Source of the DNA: Bosea sp. ANAM02
Lineage (GTDB): Bacteria > Pseudomonadota > Alphaproteobacteria > Rhizobiales > Beijerinckiaceae
NCBI RefSeq assembly: GCF_011764485.1
Contig: NZ_AP022848.1
Span: forward strand, 1,826,001-1,890,000
Length of the DNA: 64,000 nt
Reading direction: 5' to 3'
In this document: one piece after another, positions 1-7,951 of the stretch
How positions within the stretch are numbered: the first letter of the stretch is position 1
Layout: each line of letters opens with the position of its first letter
The notes under the pieces: generated by a model
The model's database searches: none
The model's input: only the letters and a program-made list of their open reading frames with translations
What the model was told of the DNA's origin: nothing
Position numbers and translations under genes: made by a program

Positions 1-256
1 GCGCGTCGGGGCGCTCCTTCTCGATGATCTTGGCGACGATCTCGGGCGTGATCGGCTCGACATAGGTCGCGTCGGCCAGGTCCGGATCGGTCATGATCGT
101 CGCCGGGTTCGAGTTGACCAGGATGATGCGGTAGCCCTCGGCCTTCAGCGTCTTGCAGGCCTGGGTGCCGGAATAGTCGAACTCGCAGGCCTGTCCGATG
201 ATGATGGGGCCGGCGCCGATGATCAGGATGGACTTGATGTCTGTGCGCTTGGGCAT
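1..256 (-). CDS. carB: Carbamoyl-phosphate synthase large subunit, N-terminal part (runs off the left edge)
   Basis: The minus strand reads from an ATG at 254-256 into the first 85 codons of CarB, beginning [20 protein letters not shown]. The stretches [22 protein letters not shown] and [13 protein letters not shown], typical of the first ATP-grasp domain, follow. CarB makes carbamoyl phosphate for arginine and pyrimidines from bicarbonate, ATP and ammonia delivered by CarA. The rest of the gene lies outside the window. Its partner carA is about 14 kb away on the same strand, so the two subunits are not in one operon here. The identification is firm; only the start is visible. Confidence 0.95.
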   Translation of the reverse strand, partial: MPKRTDIKSILIIGAGPIIIGQACEFDYSGTQACKTLKAEGYRIILVNSNPATIMTDPDLADATYVEPITPEIVAKIIEKERPDA

Positions 257-444
257 GATCTCGACCGGTCTTTGGCAGGCGCGCGCAAGGCCAACGTCCG
301 ATCGGGCGAGCGGAGGCCTGGCGAGCGTCTGATTGAATGCTAGGCGCTCGCTATAGACGGCGAAGGCCGCGGGGGGAAGCTAAAAGGAGCGGCACGGCCA
401 GATGTGCACGGCTTCGTCATGGCCCTTGCCAGGTACGGGGCTTC

Positions 445-473
445 CATGAAATGTTATATTATAACATTTCATG
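445..473. promoter_or_regulatory. Zur box (perfect 29-bp inverted repeat) upstream of the CobW-family gene
   Basis: The half-sites ATGTTATA (451-458) and TATAACAT (460-467) flank a T at 459, and the symmetry continues without mismatch out to 445 and 473. The core matches the AT-rich Zur operator of alphaproteobacteria. It ends 13 bp before the ATG at 487, so repressor binding would block transcription when zinc is plentiful. The box itself is seen directly; assignment to Zur is by resemblance and by the zinc-related gene behind it. Confidence 0.88.
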
Positions 474-486
474 TCGAGGTCTCTTC

Positions 487-1698
487 ATGCGCCGCCTGCC
501 CGTCACCGTCCTGTCCGGCTTCCTCGGAGCCGGCAAGACGACCCTGCTCAACCACATCCTCAACAACCGCGAGGGCCGCAAGGTCGCCGTCATCGTCAAC
601 GACATGAGCGAGGTGAATATCGACGCCGATCTGGTGCGGGAGGGCGGCGGCAAGCTCTCGCGGACCGACGAGAAGCTGGTCGAGATGAGCAATGGCTGCA
701 TCTGCTGCACATTGCGCGACGACCTGCTGGCCGAGGTGCGCCGCCTCGCCGAGGAGGGGCGATTCGACTATCTGCTGATCGAGGGGACGGGCATCGCCGA
801 GCCGCTGCCGGTCGCCGCGACCTTCGAATTCCGCGACGAGGCGGGGCTTTCGCTGTCGGACGTCGCGCGGCTCGACACGATGGTGACGGTGGTCGATGCC
901 GCAAGCCTGCTGCGGGACTACGGCTCGCGCGATTTCCTGCGCGAGCGCGGCGAAACGGCGGGGGAGGGCGACGAGCGCACGCTGGTCGATCTCCTGGTGG
1001 AGCAGATCGAGTTCGCCGATGTCGTCGTGCTGAACAAGATCTCGGACGCCGCTCCCGAGCAGCGCGAGGCCGTCGGCAGGATCGTGCGCGCGCTCAACCC
1101 GAATGCGCGGCAGATCGAGGCGGATTTCGGCAAGGTGCCGCTCGACGCCGTGCTCGATACCGGGCTGTTCGACCACGAGAAGGCGCAGGAACATCCGCTC
1201 TGGCACAAGGAGCTGTACGGCTTCAAAGACCACGTGCCTGAGACGGAGGAATACGGCATCTCTTCCTTCGTCTATCGGGCGCGGCGCCCGTTCCACCCCG
1301 AGAAATTCAATGCCTTCCTGGGGCGGACATGGCCGGGGCTGATCCGCGCCAAGGGGCATTTCTGGCTGGCGACGCGGCCGGACTGGGTCGGCGAGATGTC
1401 GCTCGCGGGCAGCATCTGCCGCACCGAGGCGATGGGCTTCTGGTGGGCCGCCGTGCCGCGCTCGCGCTGGCCCGACCATCCTGACTGGCAGGCGATCCTG
1501 AACCGCAACTGGCATTCCGTCTGGGGCGACCGCCGGCAGGAGCTGGTCTTCATCGGGACGGAGCTGGACGAGGCGGCGATTCGCGCCGCGCTCGACCTTT
1601 GCCTGGTGGGCGATGCCCTGCCGCTGCGCTTCAACCCGGAGCGCTATCGCGACCTGCCCGACCCGTTCCCGGCCTGGCGGCGAGCGGAGGCGGCTTGA
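487..1698 (+). CDS. zigA: COG0523/CobW-family zinc metallochaperone GTPase, ZigA type
   Basis: A 403-residue G3E-family GTPase. Residues 11-19 form the Walker A loop GFLGAGKTT, the metal-binding CxCC motif is at 71-74 (GCICC), and VVLNKISD near residue 180 serves as the guanine-specificity motif. The CobW C-terminal domain covers about 270-390. Proteins of this subgroup are made under zinc starvation and are thought to deliver zinc to client enzymes in the cytoplasm. The frame is open upstream to 337, but the ATG at 487 is chosen because homology begins there and the Zur-type palindrome at 445-473 must lie outside the gene. Which metalloprotein it serves cannot be told from the sequence. Confidence 0.9.
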   Translation: MRRLPVTVLSGFLGAGKTTLLNHILNNREGRKVAVIVNDMSEVNIDADLVREGGGKLSRTDEKLVEMSNGCICCTLRDDLLAEVRRLAEEGRFDYLLIEGTGIAEPLPVAATFEFRDEAGLSLSDVARLDTMVTVVDAASLLRDYGSRDFLRERGETAGEGDERTLVDLLVEQIEFADVVVLNKISDAAPEQREAVGRIVRALNPNARQIEADFGKVPLDAVLDTGLFDHEKAQEHPLWHKELYGFKDHVPETEEYGISSFVYRARRPFHPEKFNAFLGRTWPGLIRAKGHFWLATRPDWVGEMSLAGSICRTEAMGFWWAAVPRSRWPDHPDWQAILNRNWHSVWGDRRQELVFIGTELDEAAIRAALDLCLVGDALPLRFNPERYRDLPDPFPAWRRAEAA

Positions 1699-1713
1699 GC
1701 CGCCCGCGCCGTC

Positions 1714-2922
1714 TCAGCCGCGGGCCGGCGCGGCTGTCTCCGAGAGGGGCGGGGCGCCCTTCGCCGCGCGCTTGCGATAGAGCGTGAGTGCGAGCACCCC
1801 GAGTGCGGCGACCTCGCAGGCGGCACCGACGAAGCCGAGCGGCCAGGTGCCGGCATGGCGCATCACCTGCTGGCCCAGCGCTGCGCCGGCCGCGATGCCG
1901 AAATAGAGCGCGGAGGCGTTGAGCGAGAGCGCGACCACGGTCGCGTCCGGCGCCATCGCCGCCAGTCGCGACATCTGCGAGGGGTGGCCGGCCCAGCCAG
2001 CCGCGCTCCAGAAGAAGAGCGCGACGGGAATCGGCCAGATCGCCAAGGCCGGGGGCAGGCTCACCGCGATCAGCGAGGCGGTGAAGAGCGCCGCCGCCAG
2101 GATCGACAGCACTACGGCGAGCGAGCGCTCGGGGCCGAAGCGGTCGCTGGCGATGCCGCCGACCTGGTTGCCGATGGCCGAGCCGAGGCCGGAGACGACC
2201 AGCGTCGCGGCGAGCCAGGGGCCGGCGATGCCGGCATGGTTGGTCAGGAAGGGCGCGATATAGGTGTAGAGAACGAAGGCGCCGGTGGTCCACAGCATGG
2301 TCGTGGCGAGCGCCAGCAGCACGTCGCCGCGCGCCGCCACCTGCAGCCGCTCGCGCAAGGTGTTGGTGCCCCGGGGCAAGCCGCGCGGCAGCTTGATCAT
2401 CAGGCCGATGAGCGAGAGCACGCTCAGGCCCGCCACGATCAGGAAGGAGAGGTGCCAGCCGCCGAGGCCGCTGACCGCCGTGCCGATCGGGATGCCGAGG
2501 ATTAGCGAGACGGTCATGCCACCGGTGACGAGTGCGATGGCGCGCCCGCGCCGTTCGGGTGGGGAGACCGCGACGGCAACTGCATTGGCGGCGGGCATGA
2601 AGACGCCGGCCGAGAGCGCCATGACGATGCGGGCCGCCATCACCACCCAGAAGTCCGTGGCGAAGGCGGCGCCGAGATTGGCGATGCCGAAGACGGTGAT
2701 CGCGCCGGCGAGGACCAGCTTGCGGTCGGCATCGCCGAGCATGGTCGAGAGGATCGGCGAGCCGATCGCATAGGCCAGCGCGAAGATCGAGATGAGCAAG
2801 CCGGCCGTGTCGATGGAAACGGCGAGACCGGAGGCAAGATGGGGCAGGATGCCGGTGACGATCAGGCTGCCCGTGCCGATGGCGAAGGCGCCGCCGGCAA
2901 GCGAGAGAAGGCGCGTATCCAT
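1714..2922 (-). CDS. MFS transporter, DHA1 drug/sugar efflux type
   Basis: A 402-residue integral membrane protein with about twelve hydrophobic segments, starting MDTRLLSLAGGAFAIGTGSL. The conserved loop after TM2 (GDADRKLVLAGA) and the TM5 motif region (GIPIGTAVSGLGGWHLSF) are those of AraJ/CmlA-like proton antiporters. The gene is divergent from the ArsR-type regulator at 3074, and the two copies of a TTCAA/TTGAA operator between them suggest that regulator controls its expression. Substrate unknown; resistance to a small toxic compound is the usual role of such pairs. Confidence 0.85.
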   Translation of the reverse strand: MDTRLLSLAGGAFAIGTGSLIVTGILPHLASGLAVSIDTAGLLISIFALAYAIGSPILSTMLGDADRKLVLAGAITVFGIANLGAAFATDFWVVMAARIVMALSAGVFMPAANAVAVAVSPPERRGRAIALVTGGMTVSLILGIPIGTAVSGLGGWHLSFLIVAGLSVLSLIGLMIKLPRGLPRGTNTLRERLQVAARGDVLLALATTMLWTTGAFVLYTYIAPFLTNHAGIAGPWLAATLVVSGLGSAIGNQVGGIASDRFGPERSLAVVLSILAAALFTASLIAVSLPPALAIWPIPVALFFWSAAGWAGHPSQMSRLAAMAPDATVVALSLNASALYFGIAAGAALGQQVMRHAGTWPLGFVGAACEVAALGVLALTLYRKRAAKGAPPLSETAAPARG

Positions 2923-2970
2923 GGGAATGATCCTTGCGGATGATCGCTGTTTCGAAAGCTGGGTTCGAAA

Positions 2971-2986
2971 TTCAATGATCGTTGAA
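2971..2986. promoter_or_regulatory. ArsR-type operator, copy 1
   Basis: TTCAATGATCGTTGAA, an inverted repeat with arms TTCAA and TTGAA (the symmetry extends outward to AATTCAA/TTGAATT over 2969-2988). It lies in the divergent promoter region next to the MFS gene. The same 16-bp pattern recurs at 3020-3035. ArsR/SmtB-family repressors commonly bind such TTCAA-N6-TTGAA sites. Binding by the neighbouring regulator is inferred. Confidence 0.6.
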
Positions 2987-3019
2987 TTAAACCTGCCTGA
3001 CGATTACCACAAGGGTAAT

Positions 3020-3035
3020 TTCAATGAATGTTGAA
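3020..3035. promoter_or_regulatory. ArsR-type operator, copy 2
   Basis: TTCAATGAATGTTGAA, which differs from the copy at 2971-2986 at only two central positions. The two are 49 bp apart. This copy sits just upstream of the regulator gene itself, as expected for autoregulation. Confidence 0.6.
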
Positions 3036-3073
3036 TATTGTCAGGGGCGGCTTCATCGCCTATCTCGGAGGCC

Positions 3074-3463
3074 ATGAAGCCGGTTTTCCATCCCGATATC
3101 GAGGATGTCGCGCCTGCCGACGTGTTCGGCGCGCTGGCCGATCCGATCCGGCTCGGCATCCTCGTCGCGCTCTCCGACGTCAACGAGGTCGACAAGGCGC
3201 GCTGCAGCCATTTCACCGCCTTCGCCTCGCCCTCGCTTTTGTCCTACCACTTCGCCAAGCTGCGCGAGGCCGGCATCACCCGCATGCGGGTGGAAGGGAC
3301 CTCGCGCTATCTCAGCATCCGGCGCGAGGAGCTGAACCAGCGCTTCCCCGGGCTGATCGACAGCGTGATCGAGACCGCGCGACGCGATCCGAACCTGCCG
3401 CGGCTCGGCCCGGAATGGCTGTCGGGTGCGGAACGGGCTCAGGGTCCGATTTCGTCACGTTGA
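3074..3463 (+). CDS. ArsR-family winged-helix transcriptional regulator
   Basis: A 129-residue protein with one winged helix-turn-helix: ADVFGALADPIRLGILVAL is the typical ArsR opening, and SLLSYHFAKLREAGI is the recognition helix region. No cysteine pair of the metal-sensing ELCVCDL kind is present, so a metal ligand is not indicated. The ATG at 3074 is chosen because a GGAGG lies at 3067-3071 (close, only 2 nt away); a TTG at 3038 in the same frame would overlap the operator region. It is divergent from an MFS exporter and shares two operator copies with it. It probably represses that pump and itself. Confidence 0.82.
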   Translation: MKPVFHPDIEDVAPADVFGALADPIRLGILVALSDVNEVDKARCSHFTAFASPSLLSYHFAKLREAGITRMRVEGTSRYLSIRREELNQRFPGLIDSVIETARRDPNLPRLGPEWLSGAERAQGPISSR

Positions 3464-3487
3464 CAGGCCCTCGCACGGGTCTAGCGT
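3460..3487 (+). promoter_or_regulatory. Probable promoter of the methyltransferase gene
   Basis: A consensus -35 TTGACA (3460-3465) overlaps the end of the ArsR gene, and TAGCGT (3482-3487) follows after 16 bp as a weak -10. It would start transcription about 70 bp before the methyltransferase ATG at 3561, giving that gene its own promoter. Confidence 0.4.
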
Positions 3488-3560
3488 TCCTGCTTCCGCG
3501 ATGGCGTCGAGCCGGATCGCGACACGGCACCGGCCACGCCCGAACCCGAGGAGCATGGCC

Positions 3561-4622
3561 ATGCGTGCTGCCGACCCTCAAAAACTCGATGCCCTGGTTG
3601 GACGCCTCGTCGGCGATGTCGGAGCCTCCGTCACCGGGGCCCTGATCGTGCTGGGTGACCAGCTCGGACTCTACAAGGCGATGGCCGACGGCAAGCCCGT
3701 CACCTCCCGGCAACTGGCCGAGAAGACCGGCCTCAAGGAGCGCTATCTGCGCGAATGGCTCGCGGGCCAGGCCTCGGCCGGCTATGTCGACTATGACGAG
3801 GGCAGCGACAGCTTCAGCCTCTCGCCCGAGCAGGCCATGGCCTTTGCCGAGGAGGACAGCCCGGCCTTCTTCGCCGGCGCCTTCGAGATCGTGCAGTCGA
3901 TGTGGGTCGACGAGCCGAAGGTCGAGGAAGCCTTCCGAACGGGGGCAGGGCTCGGCTGGCACGAGCACAGCAAATGCCTGTTCCGTGGAACCGAGCGCTT
4001 CTTCAGGCCGGGCTACAACACGCATCTGACGACGGACTGGATTCCGGCGCTGAACGGCGTCCAGGCCAAGCTGGAGCGGGGCGCGACCGTCGCCGATGTC
4101 GGCTGCGGGCATGGCTCCTCAACCATCCTGATGGCGCAGGCTTATCCGCAATCGCGCTTCCACGGCTTCGACTATCACGGCCCCTCGATCGAGCGGGCCC
4201 GAGAGGCGGCGGAGAAGGCCGGCGTCGGCGACCGCATCGTCTTCGAACGCGCCTCGGCCAAGGATTTCCCGGAACGGAAATACGACCTCGTGACGATGTT
4301 CGACTGCCTGCACGACATGGGCGATCCGGTCGGCGCCGGCAAGCACGTACGTGACGCGCTGGCCGAGGACGGGAGCTGGATGATCGTCGAGCCCTTCGCC
4401 CACGACCATCTCAAGGACAACCTGAACCCGGTCGGGCGGATCTTCTACGGGGCCTCGACGATGATCTGCACGCCGGCCTCGCTCTCGCAGGAGGTCGGGC
4501 TGGGCCTGGGCGCGCAGGCCGGCGAGATGCGCCTGCGCAAGGTCGCGATGGATGCGGGTTTCCGGCATTTCCGCAGGGCGACCGAGACGCCGTTCAACAT
4601 GGTGTTCGAAGTCAGGGCCTGA
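3561..4622 (+). CDS. Class I SAM-dependent methyltransferase with N-terminal winged-helix domain
   Basis: A 353-residue protein in two parts. Residues about 10-95 resemble the helix-turn-helix dimerisation domain of O-methyltransferase-like proteins (GLYKAMADGKPVTSRQLAEK, YLREWLAGQ). Residues about 165-350 are a Rossmann methyltransferase domain with the SAM loop VADVGCGHGSST and an acidic end of strand 2 (FHGFDYHGPS). Two ATGs, 3555 and 3561, are in frame; the second has a GAGGAG (3548-3553) at a good 7-nt distance and is chosen. The substrate is unknown. The architecture matches uncharacterised Rv2258c-like proteins rather than a biosynthetic O-methyltransferase of known product. Confidence 0.82.
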   Translation: MRAADPQKLDALVGRLVGDVGASVTGALIVLGDQLGLYKAMADGKPVTSRQLAEKTGLKERYLREWLAGQASAGYVDYDEGSDSFSLSPEQAMAFAEEDSPAFFAGAFEIVQSMWVDEPKVEEAFRTGAGLGWHEHSKCLFRGTERFFRPGYNTHLTTDWIPALNGVQAKLERGATVADVGCGHGSSTILMAQAYPQSRFHGFDYHGPSIERAREAAEKAGVGDRIVFERASAKDFPERKYDLVTMFDCLHDMGDPVGAGKHVRDALAEDGSWMIVEPFAHDHLKDNLNPVGRIFYGASTMICTPASLSQEVGLGLGAQAGEMRLRKVAMDAGFRHFRRATETPFNMVFEVRA

Positions 4623-4730
4623 AGCCGCCTAGCTGATCGCCGTTCGGCAGGCGCCTCGTGGGCGCTTGCCGGGCGCGCCGCCTTGTCCACCGGAGGAGCA
4701 GGAGCGAGTTGAGTTTGCGAGATAGTGATG

Positions 4731-4751
4731 TAATGTTATAGTATTGCATTA
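4731..4751. promoter_or_regulatory. Zur-type box upstream of the AztD-like gene
   Basis: Half-sites TAATGTTATA (4731-4740) and TATTGCATTA (4742-4751) flank a G at 4741; the two halves disagree at two positions. The left half is the same core as the perfect box at 445-473. The box ends 17 bp before the GTG start, so occupancy would block initiation. The shared motif places both zinc genes in one regulon. Confidence 0.78.
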
Positions 4752-4768
4752 TTGCCTTGGAGCTTCCC

Positions 4769-6076
4769 GTGCTTTTCTCCCGCTTCGCCGCCGCCGGCCT
4801 CGCCGGCTGCCTGCTCGTCTCCGCGGCCTTCGCCCATGACCATGCCCCGCTGCGCGGGCGCCTCGTCTTCGCCGATCACGAGAAGCCGGTCATCCGCATT
4901 CTCGATCTCGACAGTGGCGAGGTCACGCACAGTTTCGACGTGCCGAAGGCCAATCCCAGCTTCGCCGGCGTTTCGGGCGGGCGCTATGTCGTGGTCAAGA
5001 CAGGGGACGAGGCGGGCACGCTGCGCATCCTCGATACCGGCCTGATCGCCGAATCGCATGGCGATCATGTCGATCTCGACAAGGCGCCGCCGAAGCTGCT
5101 CGATTTTTCGGTAAAGGGCGACCGGCCGGCGCATGTGCTCTCCGGTCATGGCCAGCTCGCGCTGTTCTTCGACGGCCTGCGCCCCTGGGAAGGCAAGAGC
5201 AAGCCGAAGGCCGTGCTGGTCGCGATCGACAGCCTCGGCAAGGACAAGCCTGCCGTCACGGTCTGGCCGAGCCCGGCGCCGCAGCATGGCATCGCCGTGC
5301 CGCTCGGCAACCGGCAATGGCTGATGTCGATCCCGAACCCGGCCTATGCCAAGGGCGACGACCGCAGCGCGTCTTCACGGCCCAATGGCTTCGAGGTCCT
5401 CGAGCAAGGCAAGGACTGGAAGCGCGTCGCGCTGTTCGACGATGCGGCAAAGCCCGATGCCTCCTGCAAGCTCTTCCACGGCTCGGCCGAAGCGCGCGGG
5501 CGCCATGTTTTCGGCTGCGCCGAGGGCGAGGGCGGCGGCTTGCTGGTTCTGTCCAAGGCCGGCAACGGGGCTACGGCAGCCTGGAGCGGGCGCAAGCTCG
5601 GTTATCCCGACGAGCGGCGCGTCAGCGCGCTGAAATCGCGCGAGAGCGGACGCCAACTCGTCGGCAATTACGGGCTGAAGGCGCCCTATGACGCGCTGCT
5701 GCGAGTCGATCCCGAGGCGAAGGATCTGAAGATCGAGGACGTGCTGGCGGTGCCGGGCGGGCAGGCCGCCTGCCAGTTCGAGCTCAGCGGCAATGGCAGC
5801 CGGCTCGCCAACCTGACGCCGGACGGCAAGCTGCGGATTTACGAGCTCGCGCCGGCCTGGAAGGAGCTGGCGGCTTTCGAGGCAGTGCCGGCCTTCGATT
5901 GCGCCTATGGCGCGAAGACGCCGACGCCGAGCCTCGCGGTGATCGGCGGCAACGCCTTCGTCAGCGACCCCACCAACGGGCGCATCCGCGAGTACCATCT
6001 CGATACGCTGAAGCAGGGGCTCGACATGCCTGTCGGCGGCATGCCGGCCAATCTCGCTGGCAGCGACGCCGGCTGA
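4769..6076 (+). CDS. aztD: AztD-like periplasmic zinc metallochaperone (beta-propeller)
   Basis: A 435-residue protein with a signal peptide (MLFSRFAAAGLAGCLLVSAAF, cleavage before AHDH). The mature protein starts with a His-rich HDHAPLRG segment and then repeats WD40-like blades (VIRILDLDSGEV, FHGSAEARGRHVFGCAEGEGGG, LANLTPDGKLRIYELAP). AztD is a periplasmic zinc chaperone that hands zinc to the solute-binding protein of the AztABC importer. The start is a GTG at 4769 with GGAG at 4759-4762 six bases before it; a TTG at 4757 is possible but has no ribosome site. The aztABC transporter genes are not in this window. The Zur-type box directly upstream supports the zinc assignment. Confidence 0.82.
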   Translation: MLFSRFAAAGLAGCLLVSAAFAHDHAPLRGRLVFADHEKPVIRILDLDSGEVTHSFDVPKANPSFAGVSGGRYVVVKTGDEAGTLRILDTGLIAESHGDHVDLDKAPPKLLDFSVKGDRPAHVLSGHGQLALFFDGLRPWEGKSKPKAVLVAIDSLGKDKPAVTVWPSPAPQHGIAVPLGNRQWLMSIPNPAYAKGDDRSASSRPNGFEVLEQGKDWKRVALFDDAAKPDASCKLFHGSAEARGRHVFGCAEGEGGGLLVLSKAGNGATAAWSGRKLGYPDERRVSALKSRESGRQLVGNYGLKAPYDALLRVDPEAKDLKIEDVLAVPGGQAACQFELSGNGSRLANLTPDGKLRIYELAPAWKELAAFEAVPAFDCAYGAKTPTPSLAVIGGNAFVSDPTNGRIREYHLDTLKQGLDMPVGGMPANLAGSDAG

Positions 6077-6116
6077 CGGGCTTCCGCGAACCTGCGGCAT
6101 CCTCTAGGAAGCGCGG

Positions 6117-6521
6117 ATGCCGCTTCGCCGCTATCCGCGCCAGTTCCGCCAGCTCGCCGCCTATGTCCTCGCCGGCGGGCTGACCGCCATAGCGCATTAC
6201 GGCGTGTTGATCGGGCTGGTCGAGCTCGGCCGCATCGATCCCGTGCCGGCGACGCTTGCCGGCTTCATCGTCGGCGCGCTGGTCTCCTATGCGCTCAACC
6301 GCTGGATGACCTTCGACGCGACGCGCACCCACGCCCAGGCCGGCTGGCGCTTCGCCCTGATCGCCGCCGGGGGCTTCGTGCTCACCGGCATCCTGATGCA
6401 TGTCTTCGTGGCGCGGGCGGGCCTGCCCTATCTGCCGATGCAACTGGTCACCACGGGCGTGGTGATGGTGTTCTCGTTCCTCGGCCACAAGTTCTTCAGC
6501 TTCGCCGACAGGGCGGCGTGA
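6117..6521 (+). CDS. GtrA-family membrane protein
   Basis: A 134-residue protein with four predicted membrane helices and the GtrA signature: FRQLAAYVLAGGLTAIAHYG in helix 1, NRWMTFDA after helix 2 and GHKFFSF at the end. GtrA proteins are small inner-membrane proteins linked to movement of lipid-linked sugars for cell-surface polysaccharides. It follows the AztD-like gene by 40 bp on the same strand, so co-transcription is possible, but no functional link to zinc is evident. Confidence 0.85.
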   Translation: MPLRRYPRQFRQLAAYVLAGGLTAIAHYGVLIGLVELGRIDPVPATLAGFIVGALVSYALNRWMTFDATRTHAQAGWRFALIAAGGFVLTGILMHVFVARAGLPYLPMQLVTTGVVMVFSFLGHKFFSFADRAA

Positions 6522-6551
6522 CGCATCGGGCGCACGCCGTCCCGTTCGGCG

Positions 6552-7022
6552 TTACGAGGTCGGCGCGACCGTCAGGGTGATCTGCCGGCGGCCGATCCGG
6601 CCTTCCTTGTCGGTGGCCTCGATCTCGATGATGTGGCTGCCGCTCGGCACGACGACCGAGGGCGCGTCGATGCCGTTCGGCGTGATGTACTGCTTGATGC
6701 GCTGGGTGATGTCGACCGGCGGATCGCGCCGGTAGAAGACGCGCACGGTCGCGGGATCGATCGGCACGCTGTTGGCCGGCAGGAAGCGCACGTTGAGGCG
6801 GAAGGGCTTGCCGTCGACGCCCTTGTCCGGGGTCGGCAATGTGTCGATGCCCGGGCCGCGTGTCAGGTTGCGCGTGCTGGCGGTGGCCTTCGCCGAGGCG
6901 GGCAGGCCGGCTTCCTCGCGGGTGATGAGATGAACCGGGTCGGCGGCTTGCGCCGGGGTCAGCAGGGCGGCGGTGGCGAGAACGGCAGGCAGCATGTGCC
7001 GAGCGAGCACAGACTTCATCAT
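6552..7022 (-). CDS. Small exported protein of unknown function
   Basis: A 156-residue protein with a clear signal peptide (MLPAVLATAALLTPAQA, cleavage before ADP). The mature part has a short Thr/Ser-rich linker and then a compact domain with alternating strands (FRLNVRFLPANSVPIDPATV, SHIIEIEATDKEGRIGRRQI) that looks like an immunoglobulin-like beta-sandwich. No catalytic motif is visible. Its ATG is 4 bp past the stop of the zinc-ribbon membrane protein at 7027-7866, so the two are one transcription unit. Family not recognised. Confidence 0.72.
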   Translation of the reverse strand: MMKSVLARHMLPAVLATAALLTPAQAADPVHLITREEAGLPASAKATASTRNLTRGPGIDTLPTPDKGVDGKPFRLNVRFLPANSVPIDPATVRVFYRRDPPVDITQRIKQYITPNGIDAPSVVVPSGSHIIEIEATDKEGRIGRRQITLTVAPTS

Positions 7023-7026
7023 CGTC

Positions 7027-7866
7027 CTATTTTACTCCAAGGATTGCAGCGATGAGGCCGGCGGTTGCCGAAATGGCGGTGCCGGCCATGAGAATGGTGG
7101 TTTCGATGGTCTTCAGCGTTTCCATCGGCACCTTGCCGTGGACGGCCTGCAGCCCCTTCCGCAGTTCCGGCAGCGAGACGAGGCCGCGCGCGGCGAGCGC
7201 AGCCTGCGTCACGCGCAGCAACATCCCCGAGAACATCGAGGCGCCGATGCTCAGCGCGTAGAACGAAGTCTCGCGCCAGGCTGCCGGCCCCTGCGGAAGG
7301 AGCGGTATATTGTCGTGCCAGCCCAGCAACGCGTTCATGGTCGCGACGGAAAAAATCGCGAAGGCGATCGCGACGCCGATGTCGAAGGCGATCAGGCGCG
7401 GGCGGATGCCGAAATAGATCAGTCCGGTGAAGAACGGGATCGCGATCGAGGCGAGACGCAGCGTCCAGAGCGGCAGGTCGAGCCAGAGGATGACGGCGCA
7501 ATAGGCGAGCAGCAGCAGCACGAGGCCGAAAGGCAGCACCCAGAAGCGCCGGCGCGCGAGCCCGAGGCTGGGCGGCGGCGCCTCCTGGGCCGCTTCTGCA
7601 GGCGCGAAGGCGGTGGCCCTGACAGGCTCGGCCGTGCGGGCGGCGGCGAGCGCGGCGCGATCCTCCTCGGCGCGCTGCTCGACGGCGGCGAGCCGTTCCT
7701 CCAGCGCTTCGAGGCGGCGCAGCAGCGGCAGCACGGGCGTGAGATCCCGGCCGCAGCTACGGCAGGACAGCACGCCCTTGTTGAGCGCAGCTTCGCAATA
7801 GGGACAGGTGAACTGGTCCTGCACGGCAATCTCGCGGGGCAAGCCGCGGTCAAAGCCATATCTCAA
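7027..7866 (-). CDS. Membrane protein with N-terminal zinc ribbon and coiled coil
   Basis: A 279-residue protein in three parts. Near residues 20-40 is a zinc-ribbon (CPYCEAAL, then CRSCGRDL: two CxxC pairs). Residues about 45-75 are a heptad-rich coiled coil (LLRRLEALEERLAAVEQRAEED). From about 105 onward there are roughly six membrane helices (FWVLPFGLVLLLLAYCAVIL and others), with a last hydrophobic segment at the C-terminus. Function unknown. It is co-transcribed with the secreted protein downstream, suggesting a two-gene envelope system. Confidence 0.72.
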   Translation of the reverse strand: MRYGFDRGLPREIAVQDQFTCPYCEAALNKGVLSCRSCGRDLTPVLPLLRRLEALEERLAAVEQRAEEDRAALAAARTAEPVRATAFAPAEAAQEAPPPSLGLARRRFWVLPFGLVLLLLAYCAVILWLDLPLWTLRLASIAIPFFTGLIYFGIRPRLIAFDIGVAIAFAIFSVATMNALLGWHDNIPLLPQGPAAWRETSFYALSIGASMFSGMLLRVTQAALAARGLVSLPELRKGLQAVHGKVPMETLKTIETTILMAGTAISATAGLIAAILGVK

Positions 7867-7951
7867 GCGTCAAAGCAAGGCGTATGATGATATTCCGTAA
7901 GGGAAGATAGATACGGAAGTGTCGGATTTCCGGATCGAATTCTACTTTCGT

